This document shows, one piece after another, positions 34,521-39,703 of a DNA stretch of 39,703 nucleotides. How positions within the stretch are numbered: the stretch's first letter is position 1; each line of letters opens with the position of its first letter. Under the pieces are notes generated by a model. The model saw nothing but the letters and a program-made list of their open reading frames with translations. It searched no databases and was not told where the DNA came from. The position numbers and the translations under genes are program-made. This stretch comes from Bacteroidales bacterium UBA1735 (lineage in GTDB: Bacteria > Bacteroidota > Bacteroidia > Bacteroidales > Paludibacteraceae). The stretch covers positions 1-39,703 of the forward strand of contig DCID01000003.1 of assembly GCA_002315745.1 (NCBI GenBank), written 5' to 3'.

Positions 34521-34738
34521 GCTTCTACGCGTTGATAGTGATTGCGGATGCGTGCCTCAAGATGAGCATCAAGATCATCAATAGTACGCAGACTATCGAA
34601 CTTCTCTTGCGAGATAGTCCCTTTAGGTTGAATCGATGCGATAAAACCAAAGACTTGCTTTAACTTCTGCTCATCATAAATCATAGTTCCCATTGCTTCC
34701 AGAAACTGCTGACTGGCTAATGCTTGTACTGCGCTCAT
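34517..34738 (-). CDS. Putative antitoxin of the unassigned pair
   Basis: 73 residues, starting MSAVQALASQQFLEAMGTMIYD, helical, with a central IASIQPKGTISQEKFDSLR and a charged C-terminus. It overlaps the next gene by 4 nt. Leader and promoter are the same block as for the YafQ antitoxin, including the GTCCGA/TCGGAC hairpin (34762-34778). No DNA-binding motif is evident. Confidence 0.55.
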   Translation of the reverse strand: MSAVQALASQQFLEAMGTMIYDEQKLKQVFGFIASIQPKGTISQEKFDSLRTIDDLDAHLEARIRNHYQRVEA

Positions 34739-34798
34739 ATTCGTTGCTTTTTTGATTTTGCGTCCGATTCATTCGGACTTTTTTCCCCTTTCGAGCTG

Positions 34799-34830
34799 CA
34801 AAATTACAACAAATATTTGACATACGCAAG
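34799..34830 (-). promoter_or_regulatory. Promoter of the unassigned toxin-antitoxin pair
   Basis: Minus strand: CTTG (34827-34830), 20 nt, TAATTTTG (34799-34806). The -33 element deviates by one base from TTTG. Confidence 0.65.
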
Positions 34831-34967
34831 AAAAACGCTAAAATTTAGCATTTTTTTTGCTTTTTAAGCGGTAATTCAGTCTATCAAAGATCGTTTGCCT
34901 TATTCAAGTCTAGCATAAGACTATATATTTGCTATTGTTACGCTGTCCCCTAACTGACCACCTCTAT

Positions 34968-35075
34968 TTATCTAACAAACTCACAAGTGTTACTTGCAAT
35001 TGCCGCCCACACTTGATTTACACTTAGCATCATACTCAGTAGCATGAATGCCAAAAATTTGAATTTGTTTTTCAT
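34968..35075 (-). pseudogene. Signal-peptide stub of a surface-protein gene, copy B
   Basis: 35 codons, MKNKFKFLAFMLLSMMLSVN continuing QVWAAIASNTCEFVR, then TAA. It differs from copy A at two residues (Lys/Thr at 2, Ser/Gly near 28). Here the first codons are MKN, as in intact genes. Same interpretation as copy A. Confidence 0.6.
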
Positions 35076-35108
35076 AATTGTTTGTATTTAAATTATTATT
35101 TATATTTT

Positions 35109-35813
35109 CTATCTTTTTTCTTTGTGCCCCACACCCAAACCAATGGGTGGGAGGCGATTATTTTTCCTTCTTTTATCTTGTTCTAATATCGCCGCAAAGC
35201 CAATCGGGTTCGGTTTGATCTTAGACGGATTCTTTGTCAACGAATCAACTTGCATTCCCAACTCAATCAATGACTGGCTAATAGCCTCCATCTGCGCGGC
35301 TATATCTTCATTCGTATCATTCTGATCACGCAAGATATCTTCCACATAGTTCTTTAGATTCTCCACTTCCAACTCCAACTTGTCTTGACGCATGGCAGTT
35401 TGGTTGATGGCTGTCAATGTGCGACGCATCATCGTGAATGCTCGCATGATCTGGATGTTCGTATTGATCGCCACTTCAGATGTTAGTACACTACTCAGCA
35501 TTGCCACGCCATTCTCTGTAAAAGCGTAGGGCAAATACTTAGCGTGCTCTCCCCTTCCGTGCTCTAAGGTGCCATTTTGGCACCATAAAGATTGATACTC
35601 TTCACGACTAAGTTCCATCATAAAGTCAGCGGGGAAGCGTCCCATATTACGCTTAACCTGACGTTTGAGGTTCTTTGTCTCCACGCCATACAATGCCGCC
35701 AAGTCGCTATCCAATATCACCCGCTCACCGCGAATAATATGAATCATCGCCTGGATTCGCTCTGGAGCAACCTCCACTGCATTTACTTTTACTATATCTT
35801 TATCTTTTGCCAT
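35109..35813 (-). CDS. ORF6N-domain protein with altered C-terminus
   Basis: 234 residues. The ORF6N domain (about 18-105) is clear: RIQAMIHIIRGERVILDSDL, AALYGVETKNLKRQVKRN, RFPADFMMELSREEYQSL, and YAFTENGVAMLSSVL. A coiled region follows (about 130-195: LELEVENLKNYVEDILRD...). ORF6N proteins are DNA-binding regulators common in phages and islands of Bacteroidales. The last 20 or so residues (RLPPIGLGVGHKEKR) are encoded by spacer block B, including its hairpin, so the natural 3' end appears to have been replaced. The main domain is intact, so activity may persist. Start at ATG 35813. Confidence 0.8.
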   Translation of the reverse strand: MAKDKDIVKVNAVEVAPERIQAMIHIIRGERVILDSDLAALYGVETKNLKRQVKRNMGRFPADFMMELSREEYQSLWCQNGTLEHGRGEHAKYLPYAFTENGVAMLSSVLTSEVAINTNIQIMRAFTMMRRTLTAINQTAMRQDKLELEVENLKNYVEDILRDQNDTNEDIAAQMEAISQSLIELGMQVDSLTKNPSKIKPNPIGFAAILEQDKRRKNNRLPPIGLGVGHKEKR

Positions 35814-35837
35814 TTATGTTTTATTATTCTTTGTTAG

Positions 35838-35863
35838 CAACAGCCAACCCAATGCCTCCTGCC
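35838..35863 (-). promoter_or_regulatory. Degenerate conserved-loop hairpin upstream of the ORF6N gene
   Basis: GCAACAGCCA-ACCCAA-TGCCTCCTGC: the same loop and left arm as at 8571-8596, but three mismatches weaken the stem. Confidence 0.35.
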
Positions 35864-35888
35864 AAAATCATATACCTGCAGCCCCCCT

Positions 35889-35920
35889 TGCGCCGACCCT
35901 GCGCCGACCTTGCGCAGCCC
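35889..35920. repeat. 11-nt tandem repeat, three units
   Basis: TGCGCCGACCC, TGCGCCGACCT, TGCGCAGCCC, between the terminator at 35930 and the ORF6N start. Confidence 0.75.
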
Positions 35921-35929
35921 TGCACGCAC

Positions 35930-35949
35930 AAAAAAGCGATAATATCGCT
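35930..35949 (-). terminator. Terminator of the XRE toxin-antitoxin pair
   Basis: AGCGAT-ATT-ATCGCT (minus strand) plus T-run, about 40 nt after the stop at 35990. Third copy of the shared TA terminator, with one loop change. Confidence 0.75.
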
Positions 35950-35989
35950 ACTGATATTACCGCTTTTAAATCCAATATGTTTTTACTTA

Positions 35990-36256
35990 CTACGACATCA
36001 CTATAGGTTGACCCAAGCCAGTCGATATGAGAGCCAAGGTCTTCATCGTGAAGTTGTGCCTACCTGTGAGCCACTTGCTCACTTCCGACTCGCGCTTTCC
36101 TGTCAGCCGAGCCAAATCGCGCTGCGTCATGTTCTTGCTCTTGAGCACAGAATCTATCTTGTCAGCTATACTCTGACAAAGTTCAAACTCCGCACGCTCA
36201 ACGGCGGGAATCTTCTCCAACTCCGCGCGAAACATATTGTCCTGAATCTGCATCAT
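35990..36256 (-). CDS. XRE-type helix-turn-helix antitoxin
   Basis: 88 residues. The HTH spans about 37-75 (MTQRDLARLTGKRESEVSKW, LTGRHNFTMKTLALIS), a typical Cro/C1-XRE domain. It overlaps the upstream toxin by 4 nt (ATGA), a toxin-first order like higBA. It should bind its own operator and repress the pair. The preceding helix region (residues 10-36) may contact the toxin. Confidence 0.85.
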   Translation of the reverse strand: MMQIQDNMFRAELEKIPAVERAEFELCQSIADKIDSVLKSKNMTQRDLARLTGKRESEVSKWLTGRHNFTMKTLALISTGLGQPIVMS

Positions 36257-36729
36257 TTTTCAAAAACCTTTCCTTCTATTCCTTGTATTACATTCTCCGC
36301 AATGGTAATCGTTCCCTCGGCTTGCGCTTGTTTGAGGATTCGATCAAACTGCTGGAGGTTCATTACATAGCCACTCAACTCTTCGCTCTCCTGATATGTC
36401 CTCGTTTCCTTGATGCCGCCATTACCAGCAATCAGTATCTGATCCGAGATGCGAAGGCAATATAGTCTCAACTTATGAGAGTCAATCGCCAATGCGCAGA
36501 GGTCATCACTCGTCTTGCCTTCCAAGCGGAAGTAACGTTCTAATACCCCAGTACCCAGGATTCGCTCCAACGCTAACAATATCGTCCTAAAGTCATGGTT
36601 CACAGTCGCGTTATCTTTAAACTTCTCAAGGAACTTATCGAACTCTGTTTCCTGTGCACCATCAAAACAGATGGAGTATAATGTCACGTTATCGCTCTGA
36701 GCTACAATCTTTAATTCTGCAGTATTCAT
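36253..36729 (-). CDS. Toxin-position protein paired with XRE antitoxin
   Basis: 158 residues from ATG at 36729 (MNTAELKIVAQSDNVTLYSI). An earlier in-frame codon at 36756 lies inside the promoter -7 box and is rejected. Central features are FRTILLALERILGTGVLERYFR and LRLYCLRISDQILIAGNGGIKETRTYQ. This pattern resembles RelE/HigB-like toxins (a strand with a conserved basic residue, then I-A-G-N-G-x-KxT), though it is longer than usual and carries an extra N-terminal strand and a C-terminal helix. It is probably the toxin of a higBA-like type II pair, inferred from gene order and the XRE partner. Confidence 0.7.
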   Translation of the reverse strand: MNTAELKIVAQSDNVTLYSICFDGAQETEFDKFLEKFKDNATVNHDFRTILLALERILGTGVLERYFRLEGKTSDDLCALAIDSHKLRLYCLRISDQILIAGNGGIKETRTYQESEELSGYVMNLQQFDRILKQAQAEGTITIAENVIQGIEGKVFEK

Positions 36730-36753
36730 AGGGTATATTTCTGAAATTCGTTG

Positions 36754-36785
36754 CAAAAGTACAACAAATTTTTGATATATGCAAG
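36754..36785 (-). promoter_or_regulatory. Promoter of the XRE toxin-antitoxin pair
   Basis: Minus strand: CTTG (36782-36785), 20 nt, TACTTTTG (36754-36761). Three TTCACTTTTA-like repeats follow upstream (about 36796-36840), possible operator sites. Confidence 0.65.
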
Positions 36786-36856
36786 AAAAAACTTCACTTT
36801 TATGTAAAATTCTTCACTTTTAAGTAAATTTTCTCACTTTTTACCCTAAAAAACGG

Positions 36857-36910
36857 TAATTCAGTATTTCAATGTCCACTTTGCCTTATTCAAGTCTAGC
36901 ATAAGACTAT
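36857..36910. repeat. Third copy of the AAGACTAT hairpin segment
   Basis: ACGGTAATTCAGTATTTCAA, then GCCTTATTCAAGTCTAGCAT and AAGACTAT. It matches the core of spacer blocks A (33767-33825) and B (34868-34925). AGTCT/AGACT form the stem. It again sits between a secreted-protein gene or stub and a TA promoter. Confidence 0.75.
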
Positions 36911-36930
36911 CTCTAACCCTTCGATCTACT

Positions 36931-36974
36931 CCCGTTCTATCCCCGTTCCAGACCCGTTCTACCCCCGTTTTTGG
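36931..36974. repeat. 11-nt tandem repeat, four units
   Basis: CCCGTTCTATC, CCCGTTCCAGA, CCCGTTCTACC, CCCGTTTTTGG, just after the stop codon of the 354-aa secreted gene. Confidence 0.8.
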
Positions 36975-36981
36975 TGCAGAG

Positions 36982-38046
36982 CTATTTGCTTGTGTCTACT
37001 GCCGCCCACACAGCTCGCAACACGATGTTGTCATCATTAACAACTGTAGTTGGGTCTATATATGTCGGTGCAGAACTTTGCGTTCCAGATATTTGCGATG
37101 CCGTCCATCCTTGGAAGACATTACTATGCTCCGTATCACAAGAGATCATTGTTCCCACAGTTGGCAATGTGCCCAACTGTTCGCCATGATAGTATTTCTT
37201 TTTTCCTTGAGAATCCACACCTTCTGCTCCAGTAGCAGCAGCGCCATTATTTAAGAATGTTACCATGTGGAATTGTTTATAGTATGCATACAACGTGCAA
37301 TCTGAAGATGGCTTATAGGTATCGCCAGCAGCGCCTGCATCCGCTTCCGTAGGCGAACTTGAAGTTGACCAACCGATAAACTCATAACCCGTATTTGGTG
37401 TCGCAGCAGGCAATGTTACACCAACACCCGCACTTTCTTCCTTTAATGAGGATGTGGAGCATGTACCATTGGAACCAGCATTGAAGGTGACGGTGTAGGC
37501 AGAAGAAGCAGCTGCAAAATACTCAACTTTAGAGACTGTAATTACACCATTAGAACCAGTTTTACAGTCCGCAGAAATTTTGTAATACTTATTGATTGCT
37601 GGACTAGATATAGTTACAGATTGAGCCCCGGTTGCGATAGCGAAAGAGCCCTCCTCGGTTGTGATTGTTGTACTTGATGTTCCAGAGTATAATTTTATGC
37701 TGTTAATGTTTTTTGCAGTCACCGCGTCAATGGTAATGGTTACTTTTGCAATTGCTTTGTCTATTGCAGCATTAGTAGTAATTGTGCCAACATACGCGGT
37801 GTTTTTTTGCCCAGCTTTTATATAAGACCACCCATTGTTGTTGTTATTCCAGTAAGCAAGGTTAACTGTAAAACTATTATTTGTAGCAGACCAAGAAGAG
37901 CTATAATTATTGACACCTATAGAGTTATAGGAGCTACCAAACAGTGCAGTCTTATAGGCAGTTTCACCCCCCCACAAATTACTACTGAGCCCCAGTGCGA
38001 GGAGCACCAGCGCCATTGATTTAAATTTGAAATTTACGCGTTTCAT
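36982..38046 (-). CDS. Secreted InlB-repeat protein, no sorting tail
   Basis: 354 residues with a signal peptide (MKRVNFKFKSMALVLLALGL, cleavage near LWGG). A beta-rich domain (about 30-180, with SWSATNNSFTVNLAYWNNNN and a final VITVSKVEYF) resembles the first domain of the 357-aa protein at 30904. Two InlB-type units follow (about 190-262, FIGWSTSSSPTEADAGAAGD; about 263-350, VFQGWTASQ), and the protein ends seven residues later at AAVDTSK. The repeat near FIGWSTSSS is very close to one in the M6 protein (FKGWATTSGAVTADAGTAG). As in the 357-aa protein, no type IX-like tail is visible. Confidence 0.75.
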   Translation of the reverse strand: MKRVNFKFKSMALVLLALGLSSNLWGGETAYKTALFGSSYNSIGVNNYSSSWSATNNSFTVNLAYWNNNNNGWSYIKAGQKNTAYVGTITTNAAIDKAIAKVTITIDAVTAKNINSIKLYSGTSSTTITTEEGSFAIATGAQSVTISSPAINKYYKISADCKTGSNGVITVSKVEYFAAASSAYTVTFNAGSNGTCSTSSLKEESAGVGVTLPAATPNTGYEFIGWSTSSSPTEADAGAAGDTYKPSSDCTLYAYYKQFHMVTFLNNGAAATGAEGVDSQGKKKYYHGEQLGTLPTVGTMISCDTEHSNVFQGWTASQISGTQSSAPTYIDPTTVVNDDNIVLRAVWAAVDTSK

Positions 38047-38087
38047 AATTTTAAATGTTTTAAATTGTTATTATTATTTATTTTATA

Positions 38088-38222
38088 GTTGTCGATTGTC
38101 AATGCACTTTTGTCGGTTGTCAGTTGTCAATGCACTTTTGTCGGTTGTCAGTTGTCAATGCACTTTTACAGTTATCAGTTGTCAATGCACAATGCACGGT
38201 TGTCGGTTGTTGGTTGTGCACA
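38088..38222. repeat. 28-nt tandem repeat (GTCGGTTGTCAGTTGTCAAT...)
   Basis: Two perfect 28-nt units (38112-38139, 38140-38167) flanked by imperfect ones, all built on GTTGTCAATGCAC. The block lies between the 354-aa gene start and the DinD gene and supplies the last codons and stop of the latter. No other feature is seen in 38047-38174. Confidence 0.85.
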
Positions 38223-38978
38223 TAGGCAGGAGGGGTATAAGTTACAACCTTGGTTGGCTCTCAGCTTCCCTTGAATATTCTCCCGACGAATCTTCTCCTC
38301 CGTCTGAGTGGCACGGAAGAGATTCGCAGCCAACTCCGTACTTCCCATATGATCTAATATCTTCTGCCCCGCCTTCAAACCTTTTCTTGCATGTATACCT
38401 TTTGCATCTAAGCCTCCATATAAACCCTTATACCCATAATTTTGAAAGATAGCATAGTCCCTCGAATCAATCACACCTGCGCCCTTAGCCGCATCTGCCA
38501 ATTGCACATTATGCTTCGTCATTTCTTCACGGAGGAACAGACGTTTTTCCTCTTCGGTAGTCAGGTTTTGATAAGCCTGCATCTGCTGCACCTCTGCGAT
38601 ACGCGTCTGTATAGCAAAATAAGTCTGCCCCTGCGCCACAATCTCCTTATCTGGATCTGCATTTTGTACAATCAGATAACACGCATAGCGAGAAAGTTTG
38701 TAGGACTGAACACTACGAACAGCACCTTTAGCAAGTTCTATCATTTCGTTAACGTCAACGAAATGATCAGATACCGCATGGTTACTATTGATACAGGCGA
38801 TTTTTGCCTTCGAAATTACACGAATAAAATTGCGAAAATCCGTATATTCCAAAATGCTCGCCAACGAACGTGCCAACCAATACTCATTACCAAACTCGTC
38901 AACCTGTTTAATCGACTCAAAGGTATTGACTGACTCGCGCGACAATCTCACCGATAGTATGTTCTTTCTTCTTGCCAT
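38175..38978 (-). pseudogene. dinD: DinD-like DNA-damage-inducible protein, C-terminus replaced by repeat
   Basis: 267 codons. The first 235 match DinD very well: FESIKQVDEFGNEYWLARSL, FRNFIRVISKAKIACINSNH, LSRYACYLIVQNADPDKEIV, GQTYFAIQTR, EEKRLFLREEMTKHN, GLYGGLDAKGIHARKGLK, and ILDHMGSTELAANLFRATQT. After ANQ the expected family ending (beginning TH-x-EVG, rich in Gly and Lys) is missing. Instead, about 28 unrelated residues are read from the 28-nt repeat region. E. coli DinD inhibits RecA-mediated strand exchange; related proteins occur in phages and islands. Whether the shortened protein works is unclear, so I mark it as broken. The leader is identical to that of the gene at 39568. Confidence 0.8.
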
Positions 38979-39112
38979 TTATCTTTCTACATTCTTGGCT
39001 TCCAGTTTTTGCTGTGTTTTTAGGGTACGCTCATCCTATACTCACCCTTCGCTCATCCTATACTCAAGACCCCCTCCAACTCCCCCTCATAGGGGGAGAG
39101 ATAGAAAATCGG
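38974..39112. repeat. Duplicated leader block, copy 1
   Basis: Near-perfect match (one inserted T) to 39564-39703. It includes the start codon region, a run of 11-nt units (39029-39083: GCTCATCCTAT, ACTCACCCTTC, GCTCATCCTAT, ACTCAAGACCC, CCTCCAACTCC) and the CTCCCCCTCATAGGGGGAG palindrome. Confidence 0.9.
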
Positions 39113-39138
39113 GCGATCTTAAGTAGCGTGTGTAGGGG

Positions 39139-39215
39139 CTATTTCTTCAATGGTAGCTCATCCATAGGCTGCACATAATCAATCGCCTTATCCGACGAGA
39201 TGATAGTGTGGCCGT
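39139..39215 (-). pseudogene. 3' fragment of an unknown gene fused to the broken BRO gene
   Basis: In a different frame from the BRO fragment, the sequence reads HTIISSDKAIDYVQPMDELP then LKK and TAG at 39139. This looks like the natural C-terminus of some other protein. The junction with BRO is near 39215. Confidence 0.4.
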
Positions 39216-39568
39216 ATCCGCTCCGCACCCACTTTGGCTAACCACTGCTTGAACGGCTCTGCCTTCTTGCTCGGGATAGATTGGATGATACGTAGGATAT
39301 CCTCAACCCCTGCTACATCTGTCAAATATCGTTTACCATCCATCGGCGATATCATCTTCAGTTGGTAACAATTTGTTACCGACTCAAATCCTTCCTGAAG
39401 TAACCGACCTTTTAACACTTTCCAATACTTGCGTGCCGCCTGATAATCACACGAATTTAATATGCCAACCACATCCGTCACCGAGAAGAAATATTTTTCC
39501 TTCTCGTCATCCCAAACGACTCGTACCTTTTGGGCGTCAAACAACTTTATCAATTCCTCTTTTGCCAT
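39188..39568 (-). pseudogene. Truncated BRO-N antirepressor-like gene
   Basis: 126 codons. The N-terminal 45 residues are almost the same as in the intact BRO protein at 32013-32873 (EELIKLFDAQKVRVVWDDEK...FFSVTDVV), and VEDILRIIQSIPSKKAEPFK with WLAKVGAERI also matches. The middle differs (NSCDYQAARKYWKVLKGRLL), so it is a diverged paralogue rather than a fresh copy. At AERI the similarity ends abruptly and the frame closes eight residues later (RPHYHLVG). The intact protein continues for another 170 residues. The DNA-binding domain is preserved, so a short regulator remains possible. Confidence 0.75.
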
Positions 39569-39703
39569 TTATCTTTCTACATTCTTGGCTTCCAGTTTTT
39601 TGCTGTGTTTTTAGGGTACGCTCATCCTATACTCACCCTTCGCTCATCCTATACTCAAGACCCCCTCCAACTCCCCCTCATAGGGGGAGAGATAGAAAAT
39701 CGG
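39564..39703. repeat. Duplicated leader block, copy 2 (runs to window edge)
   Basis: Second copy of 38974-39112, placing an identical leader in front of the truncated BRO gene. It may extend beyond the window. Confidence 0.9.

Larger units (their letters stand above)
34753..35155. repeat. Spacer block (type I), copy B
   Basis: Second copy of the block at 33652-34056, differing by a few substitutions over most of its length. It holds the TA promoter, the AAGACTAT hairpin, a signal-peptide stub and the conserved-loop hairpin. Its high-coordinate end supplies the last codons and stop of the ORF6N gene. Confidence 0.85.

Overview
The window looks like an accessory region of a Bacteroidales genome (Bacteroidota), probably an uncultured gut, rumen or oral lineage. 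The reasons are the Bacteroidota-type promoters (TTTG, 20 nt, TAnnTTTG), InlB/Listeria-Bacteroides repeats, 26-residue BspA-type repeats, type IX-like C-terminal tails and giant secreted mosaic proteins. All genes I can support lie on the minus strand, so transcription runs from high to low coordinates. Long plus-strand frames opposite the repeat proteins are shadows.

Region 1 (1-2.4 kb): the 5' part of a BspA-like secreted repeat protein. Its leader carries 26 tandem hexamers and its promoter is flanked by 22-nt repeats. A PIN-domain toxin-antitoxin pair with its own promoter follows. Region 2 (2.4-24.7 kb): four consecutive secreted or envelope genes. These are a 2046-aa protein combining an M6 metalloprotease with an endonuclease I domain, a 468-aa Big_2 protein, a small membrane protein with a PIGDG-helix-basic tail, and a 4681-aa mosaic adhesin-like protein with about 16 InlB-type repeats. 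Region 3 (24.8-28.5 kb): an AT-rich, tightly packed six-gene operon with no family I recognise. It holds two paralogous pairs of membrane proteins, a soluble protein, and a zinc-ribbon protein with a PD-(D/E)xK-like core. This is my best candidate for an undescribed system, perhaps a membrane-based defence system ending in a nuclease.

Region 4 (28.5-39.7 kb): a patchwork of independently flanked units. It contains RhuM, DUF1016/YhcG nuclease, BRO, ORF6N and DinD genes, three toxin-antitoxin pairs (one YafQ type, one with an XRE antitoxin, one unrecognised), and two short InlB-repeat secreted proteins. The gene bodies are unrelated, but the spacers are near-identical duplicated blocks: leader hairpins, terminators, TA promoters and even signal-peptide stubs. 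Several genes (DinD, the second BRO, ORF6N) have 3' ends that run into repeats, and gene stubs remain, including a P-loop start. This suggests cassette-like shuffling by recombination between spacers.

No rRNA, tRNA, CRISPR array, integrase or transposase was seen. All functions are read from sequence motifs alone. Residue and domain positions are approximate.
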